Source of the DNA: DATCJA01 sp963734635
GTDB taxonomy: Bacteria; Acidobacteriota; Vicinamibacteria; Vicinamibacterales; UBA2999
Reading direction: 5' to 3'
Assembly (NCBI GenBank): GCA_963734635.1
Contig: CAVTIA010000008.1
Coordinates: forward strand, 1 to 64,000
DNA: 64,000 nt
The translations under genes were made by a program, and so were the position numbers. The notes under the pieces are model-generated. The model was not told the origin of the DNA and searched no databases. It saw only the letters and a list, made by a program, of their open reading frames with translations. Shown here piece by piece: positions 34,832 through 43,201 of the stretch (position 1 is its first letter; each line of letters opens with the position of its first letter).

Positions 34832-35599
34832 TCAGTTGCGTTCACGTTCAGCTCTCGATTTCGGACGCGGAACCCACGCCAGCAGTTCATCACATTCTTC
34901 GACGGCAGCTGTGTCAATCGCTGTCGAGCTGATAATCGATCGCTCGAAGAAACGCGCAACACTGCTGATTGATTTCCCTGGTGTGAACGGCCAAGAACAG
35001 AGTCGGGTGGAAGCGTTCAACACTGGATTTGGCACCCGATAATGCCGTCATCTCAGTCCCCTCAACATCCATTTTGATGTAGTCAGGAATTGGGAGCTTT
35101 CCACTGCAGACCAAGTCGTCCAACCCAACGGTCCTGACGTGAATCGCGCCTGTCGGGGAGATCCGCCCCATCGACGAATTTGATCCTTCCTCGAAAAGCG
35201 CGACAGCGGATCGATCGGAAACCGCCGCATCGACAACTGTTACATTGTCGATGTGGTTCATCAGCAGATGACGCCTCAACAACTCGGAGATTCCCTGGGA
35301 GAGGTTCGAATGCAACAACCTTTCCCCTCGGTCCAACGAGTGTTGAAGCGAGCAGCGTATAAAAACCGACGTGTGCACCAACGTCGAAGACGACGCTGTT
35401 CGCGCTCGATAGTAGCTTCGAAGGCACGACGCTTCTCCACCTCATAGGTGCCCAACCAGCAGCCATGGTTGCTTGAGCCAACGACCCATCGCTTTCCCCG
35501 CAATCTGCCTTGCATGATCGGGAGGACGGATTGCGGAGGAAGCAATCTCAGAGGAAAGCGGAGAAACTTTCCTAGCGGCGATGCGGCAGAGAATTCCAC
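34832..35599 (-). pseudogene. FkbM-family methyltransferase, three frameshifts
   Basis: GTG 35599 opens MEFSAASPLGKFLRFPLRLL; near 35400 the frame shifts into SVVFDVGAHVGFYTLLAS, the SAM motif I of FkbM methyltransferases. Near 35290 it shifts again into ELLRRHLLMNHIDNVTVVDAAVS, and DYIKMDVEGTEMTALSGA (the conserved DVEG motif) follows. Near 34928 a third shift reaches the end (AAVEECDELLAWVPRP). Codon use is AT-richer than its neighbours, which suggests acquired DNA. FkbM enzymes O-methylate sugars or natural products. The gene is clearly inactive. Confidence 0.72.
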
Positions 35600-35675
35600 A
35601 CTGATTTGTACTGCTATCGGCCCGTAATCGCTGGGTGTTTAGTCACTTCTTGTCCCCCACAGTTCATCCGTGCCT

Positions 35676-35748
35676 GGAACCCAGAACCCGGAACCCGGAA
35701 CCGAACGTGAACACGAACCGAGAACCGAGAACTTACGAACCGTGAACG
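35676..35748. repeat. GAACC-type tandem word repeat sharing 24 bp with 14868-14891
   Basis: Degenerate repeats of GAACCCGG and GAACCGAGA run through the spacer upstream of xdhC. The block 35701-35724 is identical to 14868-14891. Unlike the first locus, no full inverted arm is present. It overlaps the region where an xdhC -35 element would be expected. Confidence 0.6.
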
Positions 35749-35757
35749 ACAGAGTTC

Positions 35758-35763
35758 TATAAT
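35758..35763 (+). promoter_or_regulatory. TATAAT -10 box for xdhC, leaderless-type spacing
   Basis: A perfect TATAAT ends 6 nt before ATG 35770. Transcription would start at or next to the A of the start codon, giving an mRNA without a leader. No ribosome site is needed or seen. The -35 region is not convincing. Confidence 0.5.
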
Positions 35764-35769
35764 CAACTC

Positions 35770-36606
35770 ATGAACCAGGAGGTCTTTTCCGCCCTCAACG
35801 ACGCCCTCCAGCGGGGCGACGAGGTGGCGCTCGTCACCATCGTCTCATCGACCGGATCGACGCCGCAGCGCGTCGGCGCAAAGATGCTGGTCTATGCGGA
35901 CGGCCGCACCGTGGGCACAATCGGCGGCGGGTGCTATGAAAACGAGGCCTTCTGGAAGGCTCGCGAGGCCATCAAGAGCCGCAAGCCAATCAAGTTGAAG
36001 TTCGACCTGAACGACGACTTCGCGCAGGAAACCGGCCTCGTGTGCGGAGGGCAGATGGAAGTGTTCGTCGAGCCCCTCGAGCCGTCGCCCGAGCTGTACG
36101 TGTTCGGCGCCGGACACGTAGGGTATTTCGTCGCGAAGATGGCGTACGAGGTCGGATTCCAGGTGCACGTGATCGACGACCGCGAGAAATTCGCAAACGC
36201 GGAGCGGTTCGGGGAGGGAATCGACGTCATTGTCGACAACATCCCCACGTGGCTCGAGAACAGTCAGCTTGCCCCAACTTCGTACGTGGTGGTCGTGACG
36301 CGAGGCCATACGCACGACCTCGATGCGATGCGCGTCCTCGCCGCGCGGTCGCTGCGATATCGCGGCCTCATCGGCAGCAAAGCCAAGGTGAAGCGCATCT
36401 TCGATGCGCTCGTCGAAGAAGGCGTCGCCGCGAAGTCGCTCGAGGGAATCCACGCGCCAATAGGCCTGGACATCGGCGCCATCACGCCGCAGGAAATCGC
36501 CGTCAGCATCGTTGCCGAGTTGATCGCCGTGAAGCACGGCAAGATCAGCGAGCCGAACGTCGCCGCGGTCACGATGCGCTGGGACGGCGCGCTCGCCAAG
36601 CGCTGA
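35770..36606 (+). CDS. XdhC-family protein (molybdenum hydroxylase maturation factor)
   Basis: This 278-residue protein has an N-terminal XdhC/CoxI domain (VTIVSSTGSTPQRVGAKMLV, GTIGGGCYE, LVCGGQMEVFVEPL) and a C-terminal Rossmann domain with LYVFGAGHVGYFVAKMAYEVG (in parts, about 114-134), VVVVTRGHTHD (about 175) and RYRGLIGSKAKVKRI (about 195). XdhC binds molybdenum cofactor and inserts the sulfurated form into xanthine dehydrogenase-type enzymes. No hydroxylase subunit genes are in the window. A consensus -10 box sits directly upstream. The next gene begins 1 nt after the stop. Confidence 0.88.
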   Translation: MNQEVFSALNDALQRGDEVALVTIVSSTGSTPQRVGAKMLVYADGRTVGTIGGGCYENEAFWKAREAIKSRKPIKLKFDLNDDFAQETGLVCGGQMEVFVEPLEPSPELYVFGAGHVGYFVAKMAYEVGFQVHVIDDREKFANAERFGEGIDVIVDNIPTWLENSQLAPTSYVVVVTRGHTHDLDAMRVLAARSLRYRGLIGSKAKVKRIFDALVEEGVAAKSLEGIHAPIGLDIGAITPQEIAVSIVAELIAVKHGKISEPNVAAVTMRWDGALAKR

Positions 36607-36607
36607 C

Positions 36608-38095
36608 TTGACGCGCCTCGCGCTCGCGCTGGCGTTCCTGACCGCTGCTCTCGGCATCACGTTTGGCACATTCACGGCTGGCGGTGCCGATTCCTACGGC
36701 TACGTCAGCCAGGCTGACCTGTGGCTGCAGCGCACCCTCATCATCGACGAGCCGCTCGCAGACGAAGCGCCGTGGCGCAACGCTAACTGGACGCTCACCC
36801 CGTTTGGGTATCGTCCCGGCGATCGGCGCGGGACGATGGTGCCGACGTACTCGCCTGGACTCCCGATGGTCATGGCGGCGTTCAAGGCGGTGGGCGGACC
36901 GAACGCCGTCTACTATGTCGTCCCGCTGCTTGGCGCGTTGACGGTGTGGCTCACGTTTGTGCTCGGCAGCCGTCTCGCAGGACCGCTCGCCGGCCTGTTG
37001 GCGGCAACGGCACTCCTGGCAAGTCCAGCGTTCCTCTTCCAGCTCATGTGGCCGATGAGCGACGTGCCCGCGGCCGCATGGTGGCTTCTGGCGATTGTTC
37101 TAGCCATTCGGGGAACGACGTGGAGCTTTGCCGGGGCCGGGTTGGCCGCCGCCCTTGCCGTCCTCACCAGGCCTAACCTCGTCGTGCTCGTCGTGCCGTT
37201 GCTGGCCTTCGTGGCGACTCGTCCCGCGCGAATGCGCGACCGCTACGGCGCCGCGGCCGTATTCACGTGTGCGATGTTGCCGGGTGCGATTGCGGTGGGC
37301 GCGATCAATCGCTATCTGTACGAGTCAGCGTTCAACTCGGGATACGGCTCGTTTTCGACCATTTACGCGAGTGAGCACCTCTGGCCCAACCTCCTGAACT
37401 ACGCAGCGTGGCTGCTAACGACGCAGACGCCGTTCATCTGCCTCGGTGCGGCGGCGCCGCTGCTCTTCCATCGTCGTGGCGACTCGGAGGCACGCTCCAT
37501 CGCGGTGCTGAGTCTCAGTTTTTCGGTAATCGTCGTGGCGTCGTACCTCTGGTACACCCCCTTCAGCGACTGGACGTACCTTCGCTTTCTGCTTCCCGCG
37601 TTTCCGTTGATGCTGGCACTTGCCGCGAGCGTTTTCGTGCAGGTCCTCCCCGGCCGACCCCGGTGGAAAGTGGCCGCGGTCACCGCAGTGGCCGCCACGC
37701 TTGCAGTCTGGGGGGTGTGGGTGGGGCGTTCGGCTTTCCGCGTCCGAGCCGACGAAGCCAGATATGTCGCCGCCGGCCGCATAGGCGCAGGATTGCCGGC
37801 CAATGCCGTGATCCTGTCGAACCAGCACAGCGGCAGCCTCCGTTACTACGCCGGGCGCATCACGATGCGATTCGAATGGCTGGACCCCGACATGTACGTG
37901 CCCGCGCTCGAGTATTTCGAGCGGCTGAGTCGCCCGGTGTATGTCGTTCTGGACGACTGGGAGCGCGAGATCTTCAGGTCGCGCTATGCGGCTGTGTCCG
38001 ACCTCTCCTGGCTGGACCGTCCGCCGCTTCTGCTGGCCGGCGAGCGGGTGTACTTCTACGCCATTCCGTCCATCGGTCACGGAGTGCGCCCTTGA
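36608..38095 (+). CDS. GT-C-type membrane glycosyltransferase-like protein
   Basis: This 495-residue integral membrane protein has about ten hydrophobic helices and an Asp near the first extracytoplasmic loop (FTAGGADSYGYVSQADLW), as in ArnT/PMT-like GT-C enzymes that use lipid-linked sugars. The conserved pattern DADGYxY-like at residues 27-33, the loop YSPGLPMVMA and the soluble C-terminus (VILSNQHSGSLRYYAGRITM) match the uncharacterised members common in Acidobacteriota. TTG 36608 is chosen because it follows the xdhC stop by 1 nt. Substrate and product are unknown. Confidence 0.7.
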   Translation: MTRLALALAFLTAALGITFGTFTAGGADSYGYVSQADLWLQRTLIIDEPLADEAPWRNANWTLTPFGYRPGDRRGTMVPTYSPGLPMVMAAFKAVGGPNAVYYVVPLLGALTVWLTFVLGSRLAGPLAGLLAATALLASPAFLFQLMWPMSDVPAAAWWLLAIVLAIRGTTWSFAGAGLAAALAVLTRPNLVVLVVPLLAFVATRPARMRDRYGAAAVFTCAMLPGAIAVGAINRYLYESAFNSGYGSFSTIYASEHLWPNLLNYAAWLLTTQTPFICLGAAAPLLFHRRGDSEARSIAVLSLSFSVIVVASYLWYTPFSDWTYLRFLLPAFPLMLALAASVFVQVLPGRPRWKVAAVTAVAATLAVWGVWVGRSAFRVRADEARYVAAGRIGAGLPANAVILSNQHSGSLRYYAGRITMRFEWLDPDMYVPALEYFERLSRPVYVVLDDWEREIFRSRYAAVSDLSWLDRPPLLLAGERVYFYAIPSIGHGVRP

Positions 38096-38153
38096 CACAC
38101 CCTCAGTCGGATCCATCGAGACGCAGCGGCCAAGAGCGCGCAACACGCTGGGC

Positions 38154-38159
38154 TATAAT
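38154..38159 (+). promoter_or_regulatory. TATAAT -10 box upstream of hrcA
   Basis: A perfect TATAAT lies 29 nt before the hrcA ATG (38189), giving a leader of about 20 nt. I see no CIRCE element (TTAGCACTC-N9-GAGTGCTAA) around it, although HrcA normally represses its own operon through one. A TTGACA at 38092-38097 is too far away to be its -35. Confidence 0.55.
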
Positions 38160-38188
38160 GAAAAAACGCTCTAAGCGGCTGACAGCCA

Positions 38189-39238
38189 ATGGGTTCCTAC
38201 GAGCTCCCTGAACGATCGCGCCGGCTCCTGACGACGCTCGTCCGCGAACACATCGAGACGGGTGAGCCGGTGGCCTCGCAATCTCTCGCGCAGCGCAGCG
38301 GGCTGGGCGTCTCGTCGGCAACCGTCCGCACCATCCTCGCGCAGCTCGAAGAAGCGAGTTACGTTCATCAGCCTCACAGCTCTTCCGGACGCGTACCGAC
38401 AGATCGCGGGTACCGTGTCTTCGTCAACCGGCTTCTGGAGGGGCGCAAGCGAAGCCGTCCTTCAGCCGACGTCGAGACACGCCTCCGTGAACAGGCCGAT
38501 CGTTCGCCAATCATGGACGACCTGCTCGCGAGCGCGTCGCATCTGGTGTCTCGTGCCGCGCGGCACGTCGGCTTTGCTCTGTGCGACAACCCGGTGGCAA
38601 TCCTTCAGCGGATTGAATTCGTGGCGCTCGGCGGCTCCCGCGTGCTCGTGGTCGTCATCTCGCGCGGGAATCAGATCACCCAAAAGGTGGTCGATACGGG
38701 CGAGGACGTGCGCCCCCACGATCTCGTGCAGGCGGAAAACTACCTCAACACGGAATTTGCCGGTCTGCCGCTCGTCGAAGTGCGAGAAGCCGTGCTGGCA
38801 CGGTTACAGCAGGAGCGCATTCTGTACGACCAGCTGCTGGCGCGCGCGCTGAGGCTCGCGCGCTCGACGCTTGTCGAGATGCCACGGCAGCAGACGTTTC
38901 ACATGGAGGGCGCCGCTTCACTGCTCGGCAGCGACGCCCAGCCGGGCGTATCGTTGGCGACCCTGCGCGCGCTGCTCGAAATGATGGAGGGAAAAGAGCG
39001 GATGGTTCATCTGCTCAACCAGTACATCGACGGCCCCGGACTCACCGTGGTCATCGGCGCGGAGCATACAGCTCCGCACCTCCGCTCATTCAGTCTGATC
39101 GCGTCTACCGTGGTCGATGGAACCAGCATACGGACCGTCGGCGTGATCGGACCCACTCGAATGCATTACTCACGCGCAATTACGGTTGTGGACGGCACCA
39201 CACAGGCGGTTTCGCGCGTGCTTCGCAACGCACATTGA
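38189..39238 (+). CDS. hrcA: Heat-inducible transcription repressor HrcA
   Basis: This 349-residue protein has an N-terminal winged HTH (LLTTLVREHIETGEPVASQSL, SSATVRTILAQLEEASYVHQPHSSSGRVPTDRGYR, in parts, residues 10-75), a central GAF-like domain and the C-terminal dimer region (ASTVVDGTSIRTVGVIGPTRMHYSRAI). HrcA represses groE/dnaK-type operons via CIRCE and is tuned by GroEL. It heads hrcA-grpE-dnaJ; dnaK is absent from this operon, unlike the usual hrcA-grpE-dnaK-dnaJ order. grpE begins 2 nt after its stop. Confidence 0.95.
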   Translation: MGSYELPERSRRLLTTLVREHIETGEPVASQSLAQRSGLGVSSATVRTILAQLEEASYVHQPHSSSGRVPTDRGYRVFVNRLLEGRKRSRPSADVETRLREQADRSPIMDDLLASASHLVSRAARHVGFALCDNPVAILQRIEFVALGGSRVLVVVISRGNQITQKVVDTGEDVRPHDLVQAENYLNTEFAGLPLVEVREAVLARLQQERILYDQLLARALRLARSTLVEMPRQQTFHMEGAASLLGSDAQPGVSLATLRALLEMMEGKERMVHLLNQYIDGPGLTVVIGAEHTAPHLRSFSLIASTVVDGTSIRTVGVIGPTRMHYSRAITVVDGTTQAVSRVLRNAH

Positions 39239-39240
39239 TT

Positions 39241-39831
39241 ATGGCCAGTCGCTCCAACGATAAGGACGCCAGGAACGGATCCACGACGACGGGAGCTGTG
39301 GACGACGCGGCGGAAGTGCCGCGCGACGACGGCCCGGATACATCTGCCGATGAGGCCACGGACGAACAATCAGCCGCCAATGCTGACCTGTTGGCGCAAC
39401 TGACGGAAGAGAAGAACGCGCTGCAGGACAGGCTCCTCCGGATTGCCGCAGAGTTCGATAACTATCGCAAGCGGGTCGATCGTGATCGCCGCGACCAGGC
39501 GGACGCCGCGGTCGCCAGTGCGGTCGAGGATCTGCTGCCGATCGTCGACAACCTCGAACGCGCACTGGAGGTGCCAGCAGGCGAGGATACAGACTCATAC
39601 CGACAGGGCGTGGAATTGATCCATCGTCAAATGCTGGACGTGTTGCGCCGGCGCGGCGTCACGCCAATCGAATCGGTGGGCACTGACTTCGATCCCCAGG
39701 TGCACCAGGCGGTGGCCCATGAGGCGAGCCCGGAGCACCGCGAAGGTGAGGTTATGGAGGAGTTTCGCCGTGGCTACAAGCTGGGCGACCGGCTGCTGCG
39801 GCCTGCGATGGTCAAGGTAGCGAAGGCGTGA
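39241..39831 (+). CDS. grpE: Nucleotide exchange factor GrpE
   Basis: This 196-residue protein has a disordered acidic N-terminus (residues 1-50), a long coiled coil (LLAQLTEEKNALQDRLLRIAAEFDNYRKRV, in parts, about 50-80) and the C-terminal beta-domain with IESVGTDFDPQVHQAVAHEASPEHREG (about 140-165) and EEFRRGYKLGDRLLRPAMVKV. GrpE releases ADP from DnaK. ATG 39241 is adjacent to the hrcA stop. Its TGA overlaps the GTG of dnaJ (GTGA). Confidence 0.95.
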   Translation: MASRSNDKDARNGSTTTGAVDDAAEVPRDDGPDTSADEATDEQSAANADLLAQLTEEKNALQDRLLRIAAEFDNYRKRVDRDRRDQADAAVASAVEDLLPIVDNLERALEVPAGEDTDSYRQGVELIHRQMLDVLRRRGVTPIESVGTDFDPQVHQAVAHEASPEHREGEVMEEFRRGYKLGDRLLRPAMVKVAKA

Positions 39832-40976
39832 GCAGCGTGAGCAGACGCGACTACTACGAGGTGCTGGGCGTCGCCCGTCAGGCGACCGATCAGGAGATCA
39901 AGAGCGCCTATCGCAAACTTGCCTTCAAGTACCATCCCGACCGCAATCCCGGAAGCAAGGAAGCGGAAGACAAGTTCAAGGAAGCGGCCGAAGCCTACGC
40001 TGTCCTTGCCGACGGCGACAAACGTCATATGTATGACCGGTTCGGCCACGCCGGTCTCGGCAGCGCCGCTACTGGCGGGTTCGATCCGACGGTCTTCAAC
40101 GGCTTCGAAGATATTCTGGGCGGCCTCGGGGATGTGTTCGGCTTCGGCGATCTGTTCGGTGCCGCGCGGCGTCGCGGGCCGCAGCGCGGAGCAGACCTTC
40201 GATACGACCTCGAAATTTCATTCGACGAAGCGGCCAAAGGAACGGAGACGACCGTTCAAATTCCGCGACAGGAAACGTGCGGCACATGCCATGGCAACGG
40301 CTCGGCGCCCGGGTCGAAGCCGTCGACGTGCCCGCAGTGTCAGGGGCGCGGACAGATTCGACTGCAGCAGGGACCGTTTACGTTTGCGCGCACCTGCGGC
40401 TCCTGCCGCGGCACCGGCTCCATCATCACAAAGCCGTGCACGACGTGCCGCGGTGCCGGACGCGTGCAAAAGGAGCGCAAGCTCACCGTCAAAGTTCCTG
40501 CCGGAATCGCCACAGGTCAGCGTCTGCGTTTGACCGGTGAGGGCGAGGCCGGGCCGTCCGGCGGGCCTGCTGGAGATCTGTATGTCGTCATCCACGTGCA
40601 GGAACATGCGTTTTTCCAGCGCGACGGCAACGATTTGTACTGCCAGGTTCCGCTGAACTTCACGACGCTGGCGCTCGGGGGCGAAATCAGGATCCCCACG
40701 CTCGAAGGTGAAGAGGCGTTTCAAGTACCCGAGGGGACGCGCACAGGCACGACGTTCAGCCTGCGGGGCCGCGGCATGCCCGACGTGAGCGGGCGTGGCC
40801 GGGGCAACCTGCTCGTGACAGTCACCGTCGTCACCCCGAAGAAACTCACCCGCGAGCAGAAGAAGCTGCTCGAGCAGCTCGCAGCGGCGCTTCCCTCCGA
40901 GAAATTCGAACCGACGCCCGTGAGCGAGCACGGCGAGAAAGGTCTCTTCGATCGCGTCAAAGACATCTTCGGCTAG
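39828..40976 (+). CDS. dnaJ: Chaperone protein DnaJ
   Basis: This 382-residue type I J-protein has a J-domain (YYEVLGVARQATDQEIKSAYRKLA, HPD at KYHPDRNPG), a Gly/Phe region (FGFGDLFG), a zinc-finger domain with four CxxCxGxG-like motifs (CGTCHGNGSAPG, CPQCQGRGQI, CGSCRGTGSI, CTTCRGAGRV) and a C-terminal substrate domain. It stimulates DnaK ATPase and delivers clients. GTG 39828 overlaps the grpE stop by 4 nt; an in-frame GTG three codons later is also possible. prmA begins 3 nt after its stop. Confidence 0.96.
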   Translation: MSSVSRRDYYEVLGVARQATDQEIKSAYRKLAFKYHPDRNPGSKEAEDKFKEAAEAYAVLADGDKRHMYDRFGHAGLGSAATGGFDPTVFNGFEDILGGLGDVFGFGDLFGAARRRGPQRGADLRYDLEISFDEAAKGTETTVQIPRQETCGTCHGNGSAPGSKPSTCPQCQGRGQIRLQQGPFTFARTCGSCRGTGSIITKPCTTCRGAGRVQKERKLTVKVPAGIATGQRLRLTGEGEAGPSGGPAGDLYVVIHVQEHAFFQRDGNDLYCQVPLNFTTLALGGEIRIPTLEGEEAFQVPEGTRTGTTFSLRGRGMPDVSGRGRGNLLVTVTVVTPKKLTREQKKLLEQLAAALPSEKFEPTPVSEHGEKGLFDRVKDIFG

Positions 40977-40979
40977 CCC

Positions 40980-41828
40980 ATGCGGACGTGGCCCGCGCTC
41001 GAAGTAGGTCCGCTTCCAAATCCCGATCTCTTTCAGGCCGCGCTGCTGGACTACGGCGTGTCGGCCATCGACGAGTCGACCGAACCCGACGCGTGGCGGG
41101 TGTTCTTCAATACCGAGGCCGATCGGAATACGGCGGCCCAGGCCCTCTCGCGGCAGTTTCCCGATACGGTCATACGGTCCCTTGATGTGCCGGACGAGGA
41201 CTGGGTGGCGAAGTCGCAAGCCAGCCTCAGGGCCGTACGCATCGGCGACATCGTGGTCGCTCCACCATGGGATTTACCCGAAGCCAACGTTGCAGCCGAT
41301 GTAGCGCGCAGGCTTAAGCCTGCGCTCTACGTAATTGTCATCCGTCCCTCCATGGGATTCGGAACCGGGCACCATGCGACGACGAGACTTTGTCTCGCGG
41401 CGCTGCAGGACCTTGACCTGCGAGGCCGCCGCGTCATCGACGTGGGGACCGGCTCGGGGCTTCTCGCAATCGCGGCCAGCCGTCTGGGCGCCGCCGACGT
41501 CGTTGGGATAGACGAGGACGCTGACGCATTCCACGCGGCGCAGGAGAATGCGTCGCTGAACCCGGCGGCCGTTGTCACGTTGCGCCATGTCGACGTGCGC
41601 CGGGTCTCGCTCGAACCGTTCGACGTGGTCGTCGCAAACCTTACGGGCGCGCTGCTGCGCGATGCGGCGCCGCGGCTTCATGATCTGACAACACCAGGCG
41701 GTTACCTCGTCGTGAGCGGATTCATGGCCGCGGAAGAACGCGACGTGATGCGTGCATACTCGAAGCTCACGATTGCAGCGCGGGCGGAGGAAGACGAATG
41801 GCTCTGCGTGACATTTCGGCGACAGTAA
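40980..41828 (+). CDS. prmA: Ribosomal protein L11 methyltransferase PrmA with a 10-residue palindrome-encoded insertion
   Basis: This 282-residue enzyme trimethylates ribosomal protein L11. It has the N-terminal L11-binding domain and the methyltransferase core SMGFGTGHHATTRLCLAAL (about 121-139), VIDVGTGSGLLAIAASRLGA (motif I, about 152) and VVANLTGALLRDA. Between PPWDLPEANVAA and VIVIRPSMGFGTG lie ten extra residues, VARRLKPALY, encoded exactly by the 30-bp palindrome at 41301-41330; the E. coli enzyme has no such segment there. The frame is kept. It is coupled to dnaJ upstream (3 nt) and overlaps the aminopeptidase gene by 31 nt. Confidence 0.92.
   Translation: MRTWPALEVGPLPNPDLFQAALLDYGVSAIDESTEPDAWRVFFNTEADRNTAAQALSRQFPDTVIRSLDVPDEDWVAKSQASLRAVRIGDIVVAPPWDLPEANVAADVARRLKPALYVIVIRPSMGFGTGHHATTRLCLAALQDLDLRGRRVIDVGTGSGLLAIAASRLGAADVVGIDEDADAFHAAQENASLNPAAVVTLRHVDVRRVSLEPFDVVVANLTGALLRDAAPRLHDLTTPGGYLVVSGFMAAEERDVMRAYSKLTIAARAEEDEWLCVTFRRQ
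41301..41330. repeat. Short palindrome family, copy 2, inside prmA
   Basis: GTAGCGCGCAGGCTT at 41301-41315 is followed by its inverse AAGCCTGCGCTCTAC at 41316-41330, giving a 30-bp palindrome with one mismatched pair. Its length is a multiple of three, it has no stop in the prmA frame, and it encodes VARRLKPALY. It is the only copy of the family that lies in a coding sequence in this window. Confidence 0.85.
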
Positions 41829-43156
41829 CGCCCCGGCTGCGGCTGACTGGCGTCGCCGTCGTGGTTTGGCTGATATGGGCCAGCACGCCGGCAGCCGAGC
41901 GGATGGGGTACTCGCCCGAGGAGTTTGCTGCGCGGCGACAGCGGTTGGCCGCGGCGCTCAAACGCGGAACTCTGGTGATGTTTGGCGCCACCACGCCGAC
42001 GCCTGGCCTTCGATTCCGGCAGGACAACGACTTCTTTTATCTCACCGGCAACGAAGCGCTGAATGCGGCGCTCGTCATGGATGCGGCCAGCGGCGATGCA
42101 CACCTGTTCATGCCCAAGCTGACCGCCACGGAAATCCGCTTCGAGGGGCCCAACTGGCTTGAGGAACCCGACGCGGCGCGGAAGTACGGCTTTACGTCCA
42201 TTCAGCCATTGTCTGCGATGCCTGAATTTCTCGCCCGCCGGCGCGGTGCTCCCGGCCTCGAAACGCTCTGGACGCGGTTGTCGGAGCGCGACACCGTCAG
42301 CCAGGGACGTGTGGACATCACAATCAGTACGGCGCGACGCCTCGGCAATCCTTTTGCGCAACACCCTACGGAGGACGCTCTGCGGGTTGCTGCGTTGCGC
42401 GAACGCTTTCCGTTTTATGCAGTCGAGGACGTAACACCGCATCTCGACCGCCTGCGACTGATCAAAACCCCGCGGGAGATCGAGATCCTGCGCTACAACG
42501 GCCGAATCAGCGCCGAGGCCGTACGCCGCGCAATCCAGATCACTGCACCCGGACGATTCGAGTACCAGCTCGAGGCCGAAGCCACGCACTGGATGGTGAA
42601 ACACGGGCTCCAGAGCGCCGCTTATCCTGCCATCGTGGCGTCCGGCCCGATGGGCAACCGCTGGCATTATGAGGACAGTGGCCGCCGGCTGAACGCCGGT
42701 GAGCTCGTGGTGATGGACTACGGCGGGTCGCTCGATTACCTGACGATTGACATTACGCGCACCTGGCCAGTATCCGGACGATTCACCGACATGCAGCTCA
42801 AGGCGTACCAGACAACTCTGGACGCGCAAAAAGCGATCATCGCCGCAATCCGTCCGGGAGTGACGCGTCAGGTCGTACGTAATCTTGCCGAAGAGATCTT
42901 CCGGAAGCAGGGTTTCGATTCCCGCTACGCGTACGTTGGCCACTACGTGGGTCTGTCAGTGCACGACGTCGGCGACTGGTCGCTCCCGTTCGAAGCCGGC
43001 ATGGTCATGGCGATCGAGCCGATCGTCGACATTCCTGAGCAGCAACTGCACATTCGCGTGGAGGACACGATTCTGGTCACCCCAACGGGAGCGGAGATTC
43101 TCAGCACCGGACTGCCGAAAGAGGTCAACGAGCTGCTGGCGCTGGTCAAACAGTAA
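41798..43156 (+). CDS. Exported aminopeptidase P-like metallopeptidase
   Basis: This 452-residue protein has an N-terminal signal/anchor (LTGVAVVVWLIWASTPAAE), a creatinase-like N-domain (RRQRLAAAL, FRQDNDFFYLTG) and a pita-bread M24 domain with the metal ligands in VVMDYGGSLDYLTIDITRTWPVSG (two Asp, about 305-318), the His of VGHYVGLSVHDVGD, Glu in MAIEPIV and Glu in HIRVEDTILVT (about 425). It removes N-terminal residues before proline. The ribosome site lies inside prmA, whose 3' end it overlaps by 31 nt. It is probably a periplasmic peptidase. Confidence 0.88.
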   Translation: MALRDISATVTPRLRLTGVAVVVWLIWASTPAAERMGYSPEEFAARRQRLAAALKRGTLVMFGATTPTPGLRFRQDNDFFYLTGNEALNAALVMDAASGDAHLFMPKLTATEIRFEGPNWLEEPDAARKYGFTSIQPLSAMPEFLARRRGAPGLETLWTRLSERDTVSQGRVDITISTARRLGNPFAQHPTEDALRVAALRERFPFYAVEDVTPHLDRLRLIKTPREIEILRYNGRISAEAVRRAIQITAPGRFEYQLEAEATHWMVKHGLQSAAYPAIVASGPMGNRWHYEDSGRRLNAGELVVMDYGGSLDYLTIDITRTWPVSGRFTDMQLKAYQTTLDAQKAIIAAIRPGVTRQVVRNLAEEIFRKQGFDSRYAYVGHYVGLSVHDVGDWSLPFEAGMVMAIEPIVDIPEQQLHIRVEDTILVTPTGAEILSTGLPKEVNELLALVKQ

Positions 43157-43201
43157 TAGAGTGCCTGGGGTGCCCACCGTTAGGACGCGATGCGTCTTTC
43201 T

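Noticed and set aside
38092..38097. TTGACA as the -35 box for hrcA
   Set aside because: It is about 56 nt upstream of the TATAAT at 38154, far beyond the 16-18 nt spacing, and overlaps the stop of the preceding gene.
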